Both the position numbers and the translations under genes were made by a program. 35,304 nt of DNA, taken from contig NZ_JAGXFK010000062.1 in assembly GCF_024637375.1 (NCBI RefSeq), positions 1 through 35,304 on the forward strand. Direction: 5' to 3'. The stretch comes from Sediminimonas sp. (lineage in GTDB: Bacteria > Pseudomonadota > Alphaproteobacteria > Rhodobacterales > Rhodobacteraceae). Under the pieces are notes generated by a model, which worked only from the letters and a program-made list of their open reading frames with translations, searched no databases and was not told the DNA's origin. Every line of letters starts with the position of its first letter. Within the stretch, counting starts at the first letter, position 1. Below are positions 19,872 to 27,460 of the stretch, piece by piece.

Positions 19872-21035
19872 TCAGGCCCAGCGACCGGCGAAATCCTCTG
19901 GCACCAGCAGGTTGTGGCGCCCCAGGTCGGTCAGGTCGCGTTCGCCGCACAGCGCCATCGAGATGTCGAGTTCCCGATGGATAACTTCCAGCGCACGGGT
20001 CACACCGGCCTCGCCCATGGCGCCCAGCCCATAGGTGAAGGCGCGGCCGATATAGGTGCCCTTGGCCCCCATCGCCACCGCCTTGAGCACGTCCTGGCCG
20101 GAGCGGATGCCGCTGTCGAGATGCACCTCGACCTGGTCGCCGACCGCGTCCAGGATCGCCGGCAGCGCCCGGATGGAACTGATCGCACCGTCAAGCTGCC
20201 GGCCGCCATGGTTGGACACCACGATCGCGTCGGCGCCGACCTTGAGCGCCATGCGCGCGTCCTCGGCGTCGAGGATGCCCTTGAGGATCACCTTGCCGCC
20301 CCATTGTTCCTTTATGCGCGCGATCTTGTCCCAGTCCAGCGTCGGGTCGAACTGCTCGCCGGTCCATGCCATCAGCGAGGACGGGTCGGAAATGCCCTTC
20401 ACATGGCCCACGATATTGCCGAAATCGCGCCGCCTGGCGCCCAGCATGCCGATGCCCCAACGCCATTTCGTGGCCAGGTTCAGCATCGTCGAAGGGGTCA
20501 GCTTGGGCGGCGCGGACAGCCCGTTCTTGAGGTCCTTGTGACGCTGGCCGAGGACTTGCAGATCGAGCGTGATGACCAGCGCCGAACATTGTGCGGCGCG
20601 TGCGCGTTCGATCAGGCGGCTCAGGTAATCCTGGTCCTTCATCGTGTAGAGCTGGAACCAGAACGGCTTGCCGGTGGCTTCCGCCACTTCCTCGATCGAA
20701 TTGATCGACATCGTCGACAGCGTGAACGGCACGCCGAAGGCCTCGGCGGCGCGGGCGGCCTTGATCTCGCCGTCGGCGCACTGCATCCCGGTCAGCCCCA
20801 CCGGCGCCAGCGCCACCGGCATCGCCACGTCCTGGCCGACCATCCGCGTCGCGGTCGAGCGGTTCGACATGTCCACTGCCACACGCTGACGCAGACGGAT
20901 ATCCTCGAAATCGCCGGTGTTCTCGCGGAAGGTCTGCTCGGTCCAGCTGCCGCTTTCGGCGTAGTCGTAGAACATGCGCGGTACCCGGCGGCGGTAAAGG
21001 CGCTTGAGATCGTCGATATTGGTGATGACGGGCAT
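19872..21035 (-). CDS. lldD: L-lactate dehydrogenase, FMN-dependent (alpha-hydroxy-acid oxidase family)
   Basis: A 387-residue flavoenzyme that oxidises L-lactate to pyruvate, usually membrane-associated and feeding the quinone pool. It shows the substrate-binding tyrosine in MFYDYAESGS (Y23/Y25), FMN contacts ALAPVGLTGMQ and TLSTMSINSIEEV, FWFQLY, and the active site SNHGGRQLDGA with catalytic H276 and R279. The C-terminal phosphate-binding segment VHLDSGIRSGQDVLKAVAMGA and IGRAF follow. ATG 21035 gives the normal start MPVITNIDDLKRLYRRR; AAAGG lies upstream. Related oxidases (mandelate, glycolate) are possible, but the fit to bacterial LldD is best. It is encoded opposite to the cox-type genes. 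Confidence 0.92.
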   Translation of the reverse strand: MPVITNIDDLKRLYRRRVPRMFYDYAESGSWTEQTFRENTGDFEDIRLRQRVAVDMSNRSTATRMVGQDVAMPVALAPVGLTGMQCADGEIKAARAAEAFGVPFTLSTMSINSIEEVAEATGKPFWFQLYTMKDQDYLSRLIERARAAQCSALVITLDLQVLGQRHKDLKNGLSAPPKLTPSTMLNLATKWRWGIGMLGARRRDFGNIVGHVKGISDPSSLMAWTGEQFDPTLDWDKIARIKEQWGGKVILKGILDAEDARMALKVGADAIVVSNHGGRQLDGAISSIRALPAILDAVGDQVEVHLDSGIRSGQDVLKAVAMGAKGTYIGRAFTYGLGAMGEAGVTRALEVIHRELDISMALCGERDLTDLGRHNLLVPEDFAGRWA

Positions 21036-21059
21036 GAACCGGGCCTTTCTGCGCTGCAT

Positions 21060-21089
21060 GTGGTCGGTTTTTCTTACCCGTCCGACCAC
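21060..21089. promoter_or_regulatory. GTGGTCGG/CCGACCAC inverted repeat upstream of lldD
   Basis: Perfect 8-base arms at 21060-21067 and 21082-21089 are separated by 14 bases, starting 25 bases upstream of the lldD start codon. The TGGTC/GACCA half-sites resemble GntR-family (FadR/LldR type) contacts, although the spacing is longer than a standard single site. As RNA it would form a hairpin in the lldD leader. Confidence 0.4.
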
Positions 21090-21187
21090 CTGCTCGCAAC
21101 GCGAAAACCGGATTGCGCGTCGGCGCCGGGGCGCTATCGTAGGGGCTAAACGCGGGACGACACACAAAAAATGCAGGAGCCAACAAG

Positions 21188-21640
21188 GTGTTTTTCGACG
21201 ATCTGCCCGTCGGCTACAAGTTCGAGACCGGCGCCCGGCGCGTCGGCGCCGACGACATAACCGGGTTCGCGCGGCAATGGGATCCGCAACCCTTTCACAT
21301 CGACCGGGACGCCGCTGCCGAAAGCCCCTATGGCGGCCTCATCGCCAGCGGCTTTCATACCCTGCTCACCGCGTTCACCCTGACGCTCGAGGCGGACGTC
21401 TGGAACGAGGCCTCGATGGGGTCGCCGGGCATGGACGAGCTGCGCTGGCGCCACCCGGTGCGCCCCGACGACACGCTGCGCGTGCATGCCGAGGTGGTCG
21501 CCGCCACGCCGTCGGCGTCGCGCCCCGATCGCGGCCGTACAACGATCCGGTACGATGTGTACAACCAGGACGACGTGCTGGTCATGCAATACACCGCCAC
21601 CCACATCCTGCGGCGCAAGGCGCCGGGGGGCGCACCCTAA
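21188..21640 (+). CDS. MaoC-like hotdog dehydratase
   Basis: A 150-residue single hotdog-fold protein starting with GTG at 21188; AGGAG at 21175-21179 fixes this start. The segment RQWDPQPFHIDRDAA carries the MaoC hydratase catalytic pair (D32, H37), followed by GGLIASGFHT, where the central helix begins, and the C-terminal strand YDVYNQDDVLVMQYTATHILRRK. Such proteins hydrate enoyl-CoA or beta-methylmalyl-type CoA thioesters. It precedes the coxSLM-like genes by about 200 bases, and REP-like copy 2 lies between them, so co-transcription is uncertain. Confidence 0.88.
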   Translation: MFFDDLPVGYKFETGARRVGADDITGFARQWDPQPFHIDRDAAAESPYGGLIASGFHTLLTAFTLTLEADVWNEASMGSPGMDELRWRHPVRPDDTLRVHAEVVAATPSASRPDRGRTTIRYDVYNQDDVLVMQYTATHILRRKAPGGAP

Positions 21641-21657
21641 GCATGCCGGGCACGGGC

Positions 21658-21699
21658 CTTCATCTTTCCCGAAATACTCCCGCCGGAGGCGCCCGCCCC
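21658..21699 (+). repeat. Intergenic REP-like repeat, copy 2
   Basis: Begins CTTCATCTTTCCCGAAATAC and continues CTCCCGCCGGAGGCGCCCG. It starts 18 bases after the MaoC stop and is nearly identical to copy 1 at 15914, in the same orientation. Confidence 0.75.
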
Positions 21700-21843
21700 G
21701 TCGGCGCGCCCCACGGGCGGGGATCGGGCGGGGCGCTCACGCTGGCGTGAAACCGCGGACGTCGCCGCAATTGGCCCTTCTCAACGGGGCAGGCGCGTGT
21801 TTAACTCGGTTGCGTAAGTCATGATAACTCTGGGAGGAGAGCC

Positions 21844-22329
21844 ATGCCAAGGGTCACGATGACCGTGAACGGCAAGCCGGTGTCCGGCGAGGTGGAGGGG
21901 CGCAGGCTGCTGGTGCAGTTCCTGCGTGAGGATCTGGACCTGACCGGCACCCATGTGGGTTGCGACACCAGCCAGTGCGGCGCCTGCGTGGTGCATGTCG
22001 ACGGGCACGCCGTCAAGGCGTGCACGATGTTCGCCGCCGAGGCCGAGGGCGCCGACGTCACCACCATCGAGGGCATCGCCGCGCCCGATGGCACCCTGAA
22101 CGCCATCCAGCAAGCCTTCCAGGACCACCACGGGTTGCAATGCGGCTTCTGTACGCCGGGCATGGTGATGAGCGCGGCGGCGCTCTTGGCCGAGAACCCC
22201 AAGCCCAGCGAGGCCGAGGTGCGCGATTACCTGGAGGGCAACATCTGTCGCTGCACCGGGTACCACAACATCGTCAAGGCGATCATGGCCGCCTCGGGGC
22301 AGGATGTGAACGCCATCGCCGCGGAATGA
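21844..22329 (+). CDS. coxS: CO-dehydrogenase-type small iron-sulfur subunit
   Basis: A 161-residue [2Fe-2S] protein. The plant-type ferredoxin cluster is C40, C45, C48 and C60 in [15 protein letters not shown] plus VKAC. The C-terminal helical cluster is C100, C103, C135 and C137 in [11 protein letters not shown] and [11 protein letters not shown]. It passes electrons between the molybdenum subunit (coxL) and the FAD subunit (coxM) of a molybdenum hydroxylase. GGGAGGAG precedes ATG 21844. The order S-L-M is that of form II cox clusters, unlike form I, which is M-S-L. Confidence 0.94.
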   Translation: MPRVTMTVNGKPVSGEVEGRRLLVQFLREDLDLTGTHVGCDTSQCGACVVHVDGHAVKACTMFAAEAEGADVTTIEGIAAPDGTLNAIQQAFQDHHGLQCGFCTPGMVMSAAALLAENPKPSEAEVRDYLEGNICRCTGYHNIVKAIMAASGQDVNAIAAE

Positions 22330-22336
22330 CAAAAAA

Positions 22337-22396
22337 GGGGGCTCCGCCCCCGCGCCTGCGGCGCTCCCCCGGGATATTTGAAGCCAGAAGAAACAA
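22337..22396 (-). repeat. Intergenic REP-like repeat, copy 3 (coxS-coxL gap)
   Basis: It starts with the hairpin GGGGGCTCCGCCCCC (22337-22351) right after coxS, then a second GC-rich palindrome and the core CCCGGGATATTTGAAGCCAG. Read on the minus strand it aligns with copies 1 and 2 (TTCAAATATCCCGGGGGAG against CAGAAATACTCCCGCCGGAG). It lies within the putative cox operon and may modulate relative transcript stability. Confidence 0.6.
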
Positions 22397-22444
22397 GCGC
22401 GGGGGCGTGTCGGGACGGCGGGATCAATTCAGGGAGGACGAAAC

Positions 22445-24808
22445 ATGCCGAAGGACGGAGGCATCGGCGCTGCGAGCAAGCGGCGCGAGGACGTGCGGTT
22501 TCTGACCGGCACGGGCAACTATACCGACGACATCAACATCCGTGGCCAGGCCTACGTGCATTTCCTGCGCTCGGACGTGGCGCACGGGCGCATCGAGAAA
22601 CTCGACACGGCGCAGGCGGCCGCGATGCCGGGCGTGGTGCGCATCTTCACCGGCGCCGATTTCGAGGACGTCGGCGGTCTGCCCTGCGGCTGGCAGGTGA
22701 CCGACAAGCACGGGGCGCCGATGCAGGAACCCGGCCACCCGGTGCTGGCGCAAGGCAAGGTGCGTCATGTCGGCGACCCGATCGCCGCGGTGGTGGCCGA
22801 CACGCCCGAGCAGGCGCGCGACGCGGCCGAGGCGATCATCTACGACATCGCGGAACTGCCCGCCGTGGTCGACATGAAGGCGGCGCTGGACCCCGGCGCG
22901 CCCAAGGTGCATGACGAGCTTGAAAGCAACCTGTGCTATGACTGGGGCTTCGTCGAGGAAAACAAGCCGGCGGTGGACGCGGCCTTCGAGAAGGCCGCGC
23001 ACGTCACCACGCTGGAGCTGGTCAACAACCGCCTGATCGCCAACCCGATGGAGCCGCGCGTCGCCGTGGGCGACTATGCGCGTTCCACCGACGAGAGCAC
23101 GCTGTTCACCACCAGCCAGAACCCGCATGTGATCCGCCTCTTGATGGGGGCCTTCGTGCTGGGCATCCCCGAGCACAAGCTGCGCGTGGTCGCCCCCGAC
23201 GTGGGCGGCGGCTTCGGCACCAAGATATTCCACTATGCCGAAGAGGCGTTCTGCACCTTCGCGGCGCGCGCGCTGGCGCGGCCGGTGAAGTGGACGTCAT
23301 CGCGCTCCGAGGCGTTCATGTCGGATGCGCACGGGCGCGACCATGTCACCAGGATCGAACTGGCGCTGGACGCCGACAACAACTTCGTCGCGCTGCGCAC
23401 CGATACGCTGGCCAACATGGGCGCCTACCTGAGCACCTTCGCACCGTCGGTGCCCACCTGGCTGCACGGCACGCTGATGGCGGGCAACTACAAGACCCCG
23501 CTGATCCATGTGAACGTGCGCGCGGTGTTCACCAACACGGTGCCGGTGGATGCCTATCGCGGCGCCGGCCGGCCCGAGGCGACCTATCAACTGGAGCGGG
23601 TGATCGACAAGGCCGCGATCGAACTGGGCGTGGACCCGATCGCGCTCAGGCGGCAGAACTTCGTCACCGAGTTCCCCTACGAGACGCCGGTCGCGGTGAC
23701 CTATGACACCGGCGACTACAACGCCACGATGGACAAGCTGGAGGAAATCGCCGATCTGTCCGGGTTCGACGCGCGGCGCAAGGAAAGCGCAAAGCGCGGC
23801 AAGCTGCGCGGGTTGGGCGTCAACACCTATATCGAGGCCTGCGGCATCGCGCCCAGCAACTTGGTGGGGCAGTTGGGCGCGCGCGCGGGGCTTTACGAAT
23901 CGGCCACCGTGCGGGTCAACGCCACCGGTTCGATCAGCGTGATGACCGGCAGCCACAGCCACGGGCAGGGCCACGAGACGGCGTTTCCGCAAGTGGTGGC
24001 CGACATGCTGGGCATCGACGAGAGCATGATCGAGATCGTCCACGGCGACACCGCCCGCGGGCCGATGGGCATGGGCACTTACGGCTCGCGCAGCCTGGCC
24101 GTGGGCGGCAGCGCCATGGTGCGCGCCACCGAGAAGGTCATCAACAAGGCGCGCAAGATCGCCGCCCATTTGATGGAGGCCTCCGAAGCGGATATCGAGC
24201 TCAAGGACGGCCAGTTCACCGTCGCGGGCACCGACAAGTCGGTCGCCTGGGGCGACGTGACGCTGGCCGCCTATGTGCCGCACAACTACCCGCTGGATGA
24301 AATCGAACCGGGGCTGGAGGAAACCGCCTTTTACGACCCCTCGAACTTCACCTACCCCGCCGGCGCCTATGCCTGCGAGGTCGAGGTGGACCCCGAAACC
24401 GGCAAGGTGACCATCGAACGGTTTGCCGCGGCGGACGATTTCGGCAACGTCGTCAACCCGATGATCGTCGAGGGCCAGGTTCATGGCGGGCTGGGTCAGG
24501 GCATCGGCCAGGCACTGCTGGAGGGCTGCACCTATGACGAGAACGGCCAGCTCATCACCGGCAGCTACATGGACTATGCCATGCCGCGCGCCGACGATGT
24601 GCCGTTCTACCAGGTCGATCATTCCTGCCAGACGCCGTGTACCCACAACCCGCTGGGGGTGAAGGGCTGTGGCGAGGCCGGCGCCATCGGCAGCCCGCCG
24701 GCGGTGGTCAACGCGGTGGTCGACGCGCTGCGCTCGGGCGGCCACGACATCACCCATATCGACATGCCGCTGTCGCCGTCGCGGGTGTGGACGGCGATGC
24801 AGGGCTAG
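22445..24808 (+). CDS. coxL: Form II CO-dehydrogenase-type molybdenum large subunit
   Basis: A 787-residue molybdopterin subunit. The active-site loop is AYRGAGR (370-376), the signature of form II CoxL-like proteins; form I enzymes that oxidise CO carry AYxCSFR. Other motifs: [17 protein letters not shown] at the N-terminus, [48 protein letters not shown], and the catalytic glutamate E744 in [15 protein letters not shown]. It binds the Mo-MCD cofactor and hydroxylates an unknown substrate. CO oxidation by form II enzymes is disputed and should not be assumed. It is flanked by coxS and coxM, with xdhC-like and MPT-binding genes nearby. Confidence 0.93.
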   Translation: MPKDGGIGAASKRREDVRFLTGTGNYTDDINIRGQAYVHFLRSDVAHGRIEKLDTAQAAAMPGVVRIFTGADFEDVGGLPCGWQVTDKHGAPMQEPGHPVLAQGKVRHVGDPIAAVVADTPEQARDAAEAIIYDIAELPAVVDMKAALDPGAPKVHDELESNLCYDWGFVEENKPAVDAAFEKAAHVTTLELVNNRLIANPMEPRVAVGDYARSTDESTLFTTSQNPHVIRLLMGAFVLGIPEHKLRVVAPDVGGGFGTKIFHYAEEAFCTFAARALARPVKWTSSRSEAFMSDAHGRDHVTRIELALDADNNFVALRTDTLANMGAYLSTFAPSVPTWLHGTLMAGNYKTPLIHVNVRAVFTNTVPVDAYRGAGRPEATYQLERVIDKAAIELGVDPIALRRQNFVTEFPYETPVAVTYDTGDYNATMDKLEEIADLSGFDARRKESAKRGKLRGLGVNTYIEACGIAPSNLVGQLGARAGLYESATVRVNATGSISVMTGSHSHGQGHETAFPQVVADMLGIDESMIEIVHGDTARGPMGMGTYGSRSLAVGGSAMVRATEKVINKARKIAAHLMEASEADIELKDGQFTVAGTDKSVAWGDVTLAAYVPHNYPLDEIEPGLEETAFYDPSNFTYPAGAYACEVEVDPETGKVTIERFAAADDFGNVVNPMIVEGQVHGGLGQGIGQALLEGCTYDENGQLITGSYMDYAMPRADDVPFYQVDHSCQTPCTHNPLGVKGCGEAGAIGSPPAVVNAVVDALRSGGHDITHIDMPLSPSRVWTAMQG

Positions 24809-24824
24809 GCGCCGCTTGACGGGA

Positions 24825-24880
24825 AGGGGCGGGGGACGCCCCCCGCGCCCCGCCCGGGATATTTCCGGAGAGAGGAAAAC
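24825..24880 (-). repeat. Intergenic REP-like repeat, copy 4 (coxL-coxM gap)
   Basis: A GC hairpin-forming stretch, GGGGCGGGGGACGCCCCCCG, is followed by the core CCCGGGATATTTCCGGAGAG. Read on the minus strand the core gives TCCGGAAATATCCCGGG, matching copies 1-3. It separates coxL from coxM. Confidence 0.6.
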
Positions 24881-24910
24881 GGCAGCACGTTTTCAGGAGG
24901 GACACGAGAC

Positions 24911-25705
24911 ATGTACGAATTCGACTTCGAAAGACCGACATCCGTCGCGGATGCAGTCGCGGCGCTTGGCACCGAAGAGGCGCAGGCGCTTGGCGGCGGG
25001 CAGACGCTGATTCCGACCATGAAGCAGCGGCTGGCGATGCCGGCCAAACTGGTAAGCCTGACGGGCATTGCGGAAATGCAAGGTGTGCGCCGCAACGACG
25101 CGGGTGAGCTTTGCATCGGTGGCGGGACGACCCATGCCACGGTGGCGCGCGAGGCGCGCGATGCCTATCCGGCGCTGGCCGATCTTGCCAGCCACATCGG
25201 CGACCCGGCGGTGCGCAACCGCGGCACCATCGGCGGCAGCCTGGCCAACAACGACCCCTCGGCGTGCTACCCGGCCGCGGTGCTGGGGTCGGGGGCGACG
25301 GTGGTGACCAGCAACCGCGAGATCGCCGCCGACGACTTCTTCGAGGGCATGTTCACCACCGCGCTGGAAGATGGCGAGATCATCACCGAGGTGCGTTTTC
25401 CGGTGCCCGAGGCGGCGAACTACCAGAAATTCGAGCAGCCCGCGTCGCGCTTTGCGCTGGTGGGCGTGTTCGTGGCCCGCTTTTCGGGCGGTGTGCGCGT
25501 TGCCGTCACCGGCGCGGCCGAGGAGGGCGTGTTCCGCTGGCATGAGGCCGAAAAGGCGCTGTCGTCCGATTTCGGGCCCGGCGCGGTGGAGGGGCTGAGC
25601 GTCAGCGCAGACGGCATGATCGCCGACCTGCACGGATCGGCCGCCTACCGTGCGCACCTTGTGGGCGTGCTGACCAAGCGTGCGGTGGCCGCCGCCGCCG
25701 GCTAG
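24911..25705 (+). CDS. coxM: CO-dehydrogenase-type FAD subunit
   Basis: A 264-residue FAD-binding subunit of the molybdenum hydroxylase. It starts MYEFDFERPTSVADAVAAL. The two FAD-binding motifs are LGGGQTLIPTMK (about 27-38) and TIGGSLANNDPSACYPAAV (about 108-126), after HIGDPAVRNRG. The CO_deh_flav_C domain forms the C-terminus (FRWHEAEKALSSDF). It accepts electrons from the [2Fe-2S] subunit and passes them to the respiratory chain. ATG 24911 follows CAGGAGGG. It ends the S-L-M set and converges on the gph gene. Confidence 0.93.
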   Translation: MYEFDFERPTSVADAVAALGTEEAQALGGGQTLIPTMKQRLAMPAKLVSLTGIAEMQGVRRNDAGELCIGGGTTHATVAREARDAYPALADLASHIGDPAVRNRGTIGGSLANNDPSACYPAAVLGSGATVVTSNREIAADDFFEGMFTTALEDGEIITEVRFPVPEAANYQKFEQPASRFALVGVFVARFSGGVRVAVTGAAEEGVFRWHEAEKALSSDFGPGAVEGLSVSADGMIADLHGSAAYRAHLVGVLTKRAVAAAAG

Positions 25706-25743
25706 GCAACATCGGGGGCTTGGGGCGCGCGCGCGCGCGGCGC

Positions 25744-26415
25744 TCAGGCCGCGCCGCGCAGCGCCATCACCAGCGCGGGCAGCGCGTCGTGATGGCTGAA
25801 AGCCAGGTCGTGGGGCACCTGTGCGAGGGGCGACTTGCGGTAGCCTTCGGTAAAGAGGGCAAAGCGCAACCCCGCGGCTTGCGCGGTTTGCGCATCGACC
25901 TCGCTGTCGCCGACATAGAGCAGCGCCGCCCCGCCCAGGGCCGCGAAGGCCGCGTCGAGCGGTGCCGGGTCGGGTTTCTTCACGGGCAGCGTATCGCCGG
26001 CGATCACGGTGTCGAACCGATCCAGCAGGCCCAGATGATCGAGCAGCGCGCGGGTCGCATGCGCGGGCTTGTTGGTGCAGATGCCCAGCCGATAGCCGCG
26101 CGCCGCTAGGGTATCGAGCGCCGCGACCGCGCCCGGATACGGCGCGGTTTCATGGAAAACCGTCTCGTAGAGCGCCATGAAGCGCGCCAGCATCCGCGCC
26201 TGCGTCTCCGCGCCGCCCGGCGCGTCGGGGGCAAGCCCGCTCGCCACCATCATCCGTGCCACGAACCGGCCGGCGCCATTGCCGATGAATTGCCGCGTCT
26301 GCGCCATGCTCAGTGGTGGCAGGTCGTGCTCGGTGAGAACCGTGTTGGCGATGGCGCGGATATCGGGGGCGCTGTCCACCAAGGTGCCGTCGAGGTCGAA
26401 GACGATCGCGCTCAT
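25744..26415 (-). CDS. gph: HAD-family phosphoglycolate phosphatase
   Basis: A 223-residue HAD hydrolase. Motif I is VFDLDGTLVDSAPDIR (nucleophile D7, acid D9), motif II GICTNKP, motif III KKPDPAPLDAA and motif IV VGDSEVDAQTAQAAG. The alpha-helical cap contains the QFIGNGAGRFV pattern characteristic of Gph-type enzymes. It likely removes phosphate from 2-phosphoglycolate arising from oxidative DNA damage or from RuBisCO side reactions; other small phospho-substrates are possible. The ATG overlaps the stop of the thioredoxin-like gene by four bases, making a two-gene operon. Confidence 0.88.
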   Translation of the reverse strand: MSAIVFDLDGTLVDSAPDIRAIANTVLTEHDLPPLSMAQTRQFIGNGAGRFVARMMVASGLAPDAPGGAETQARMLARFMALYETVFHETAPYPGAVAALDTLAARGYRLGICTNKPAHATRALLDHLGLLDRFDTVIAGDTLPVKKPDPAPLDAAFAALGGAALLYVGDSEVDAQTAQAAGLRFALFTEGYRKSPLAQVPHDLAFSHHDALPALVMALRGAA

Positions 26416-26966
26416 GTCGCCTTCCACTTGATCGAACAGCCCATCGACGGGGTCTGGGCCAGTGGGCCGTGGCCGGTTTCGGCGACTTGTTTCATGGCCT
26501 CGTAAAGCTCGCGCCGGGCGTCGGGCGGCGCGGAATGACGCCCCGAGGCATCCAGCCGCCCGCGGTATTGCAGCCCCATGTCGGCGTCGAAGCCGAAGAA
26601 ATCGGGCGTGCAGGCGGCACCGTAGGCGCGCGCCACCTGCTGGCTTTCGTCGTGCAGGTAGGGGAAAGGAAAATCGCGTTCGCGTGCCAAGCGTTGCATG
26701 TTCTCGAAACTGTCGTCGGGGTAGGCGGCCGCGTCGTTGGAACAGATCGCCGCCACCCCGATGCCCAGCCCCTGCAAGTCGCGCGCGTCGCGAATGATGC
26801 GGTCGAGTACCGCAAGCACGTAAGGGCAGTGGTTGCAGATGAACATGATCAGCGTGCCATTCGGGCCGGCCACGTCATCGCGGCCATGGCTCTGCCCGTC
26901 GGTGCCGGGCAGGGTGAAATCGGGCGCGGGCCAGCCGAAGTCGCAAACGGGGGGTGTCACGGCCAT
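26412..26966 (-). CDS. Thioredoxin-like (AhpC/TSA-type redoxin) protein
   Basis: A 184-residue cytoplasmic redoxin without a signal peptide. The N-terminal CDFGWPAPDFTLPGTDG is typical of AhpC/TSA/redoxin folds. The redox pair is CNHC (C44, C47) in MFICNHCPYVLAVLDRI, followed by the cis-proline region YGAACTPDFFGFDADM. Members of this thioredoxin family are common but their partner is unknown. A near-perfect ribosome site (AAAGGAGGA) precedes ATG 26966. First gene of the operon with gph. Confidence 0.88.
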   Translation of the reverse strand: MAVTPPVCDFGWPAPDFTLPGTDGQSHGRDDVAGPNGTLIMFICNHCPYVLAVLDRIIRDARDLQGLGIGVAAICSNDAAAYPDDSFENMQRLARERDFPFPYLHDESQQVARAYGAACTPDFFGFDADMGLQYRGRLDASGRHSAPPDARRELYEAMKQVAETGHGPLAQTPSMGCSIKWKAT

Positions 26967-27194
26967 GGCGTCCTCCTTTCCTTTGGGGTTTCGGGTCGTG
27001 GCGGGGCGGGGCGGGGTATGCCCGCCAGTCACTCAGGCGCAGATCGACGAACGAGTCAATTACCGCCGCGGCACCGGAAAAATCCTGCCCGGGCATGTAG
27101 GGGCCGGGCGAGACGATGCAGGCCGTTTCGGCTGTTTTTGAGAGCGATGCAATGCGCGGGCGGCAGGCCCCAGCCGATCGAGCCCGAGGGCATA

Positions 27195-27403
27195 GCTGTC
27201 GGTCGCGATGTCCTGACCCAACGGGCCGGTGGATCTCTCGACGCCCTTGGCGTGGCCGTATTCGGGGTGTCAGGCGGTTGGGCTGCCGAGCCGACGGACG
27301 TTGCGCAACGCTTCCGCCCCATGTCGTCATAGGCCAGCAGGTGATGGATGGCATATGGCAGCATCGAGCCGTGGGGGCGGAACTTGACGCCGCGGGCTTT
27401 CCA
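27195..27403 (-). pseudogene. Decayed transketolase N-terminal fragment
   Basis: Read on the minus strand from about 27403 the sequence gives WKARGVKFRPHGSMLPYAI then HHLLAYDDM. After a one-base frameshift it gives AEALRNVRRLGSPTA, a TGA stop, and HPEYGHAKGVERSTGPLGQ. This follows the transketolase pattern GHGSMLxY..HLxxYD..., LxNxRxLxSxTxGHPExGxxxGVExxTGPLGQGIA, with the stop replacing the conserved glycine before HPE. Third positions are GC-rich in the matching stretches. About 70 residues are recognisable; after GQDIAT the match fades. The rest of the 494-base gap between 26967 and 27460 holds no intact gene, although coding-like minus-strand text continues to about 27010. A dead remnant is the best explanation. 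Confidence 0.68.
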
Positions 27404-27460
27404 TACCCGGGCCAGGTGCGCTACCCTGTGCTGCAAAGGCAAGACAGGCAGGGCAAGGCT

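Noticed and set aside
21800..21828. TTTAAC, 17 bases, GATAAC as a promoter for coxS
   Set aside because: The implied transcription start would fall inside the coxS ribosome site, leaving no usable leader.
25725..25739. Alternating (GC)7 tract between coxM and gph
   Set aside because: It can adopt unusual DNA forms but is short, lies in a convergent gap, and is expected by chance in DNA this GC-rich.
27344..27460. Longer N-terminus (ATG 27344) for the large glycosyltransferase
   Set aside because: Its first residues are antisense to recognisable transketolase sequence and its third-position GC is lower; the start was placed at GTG 27461, though the longer form is not excluded.
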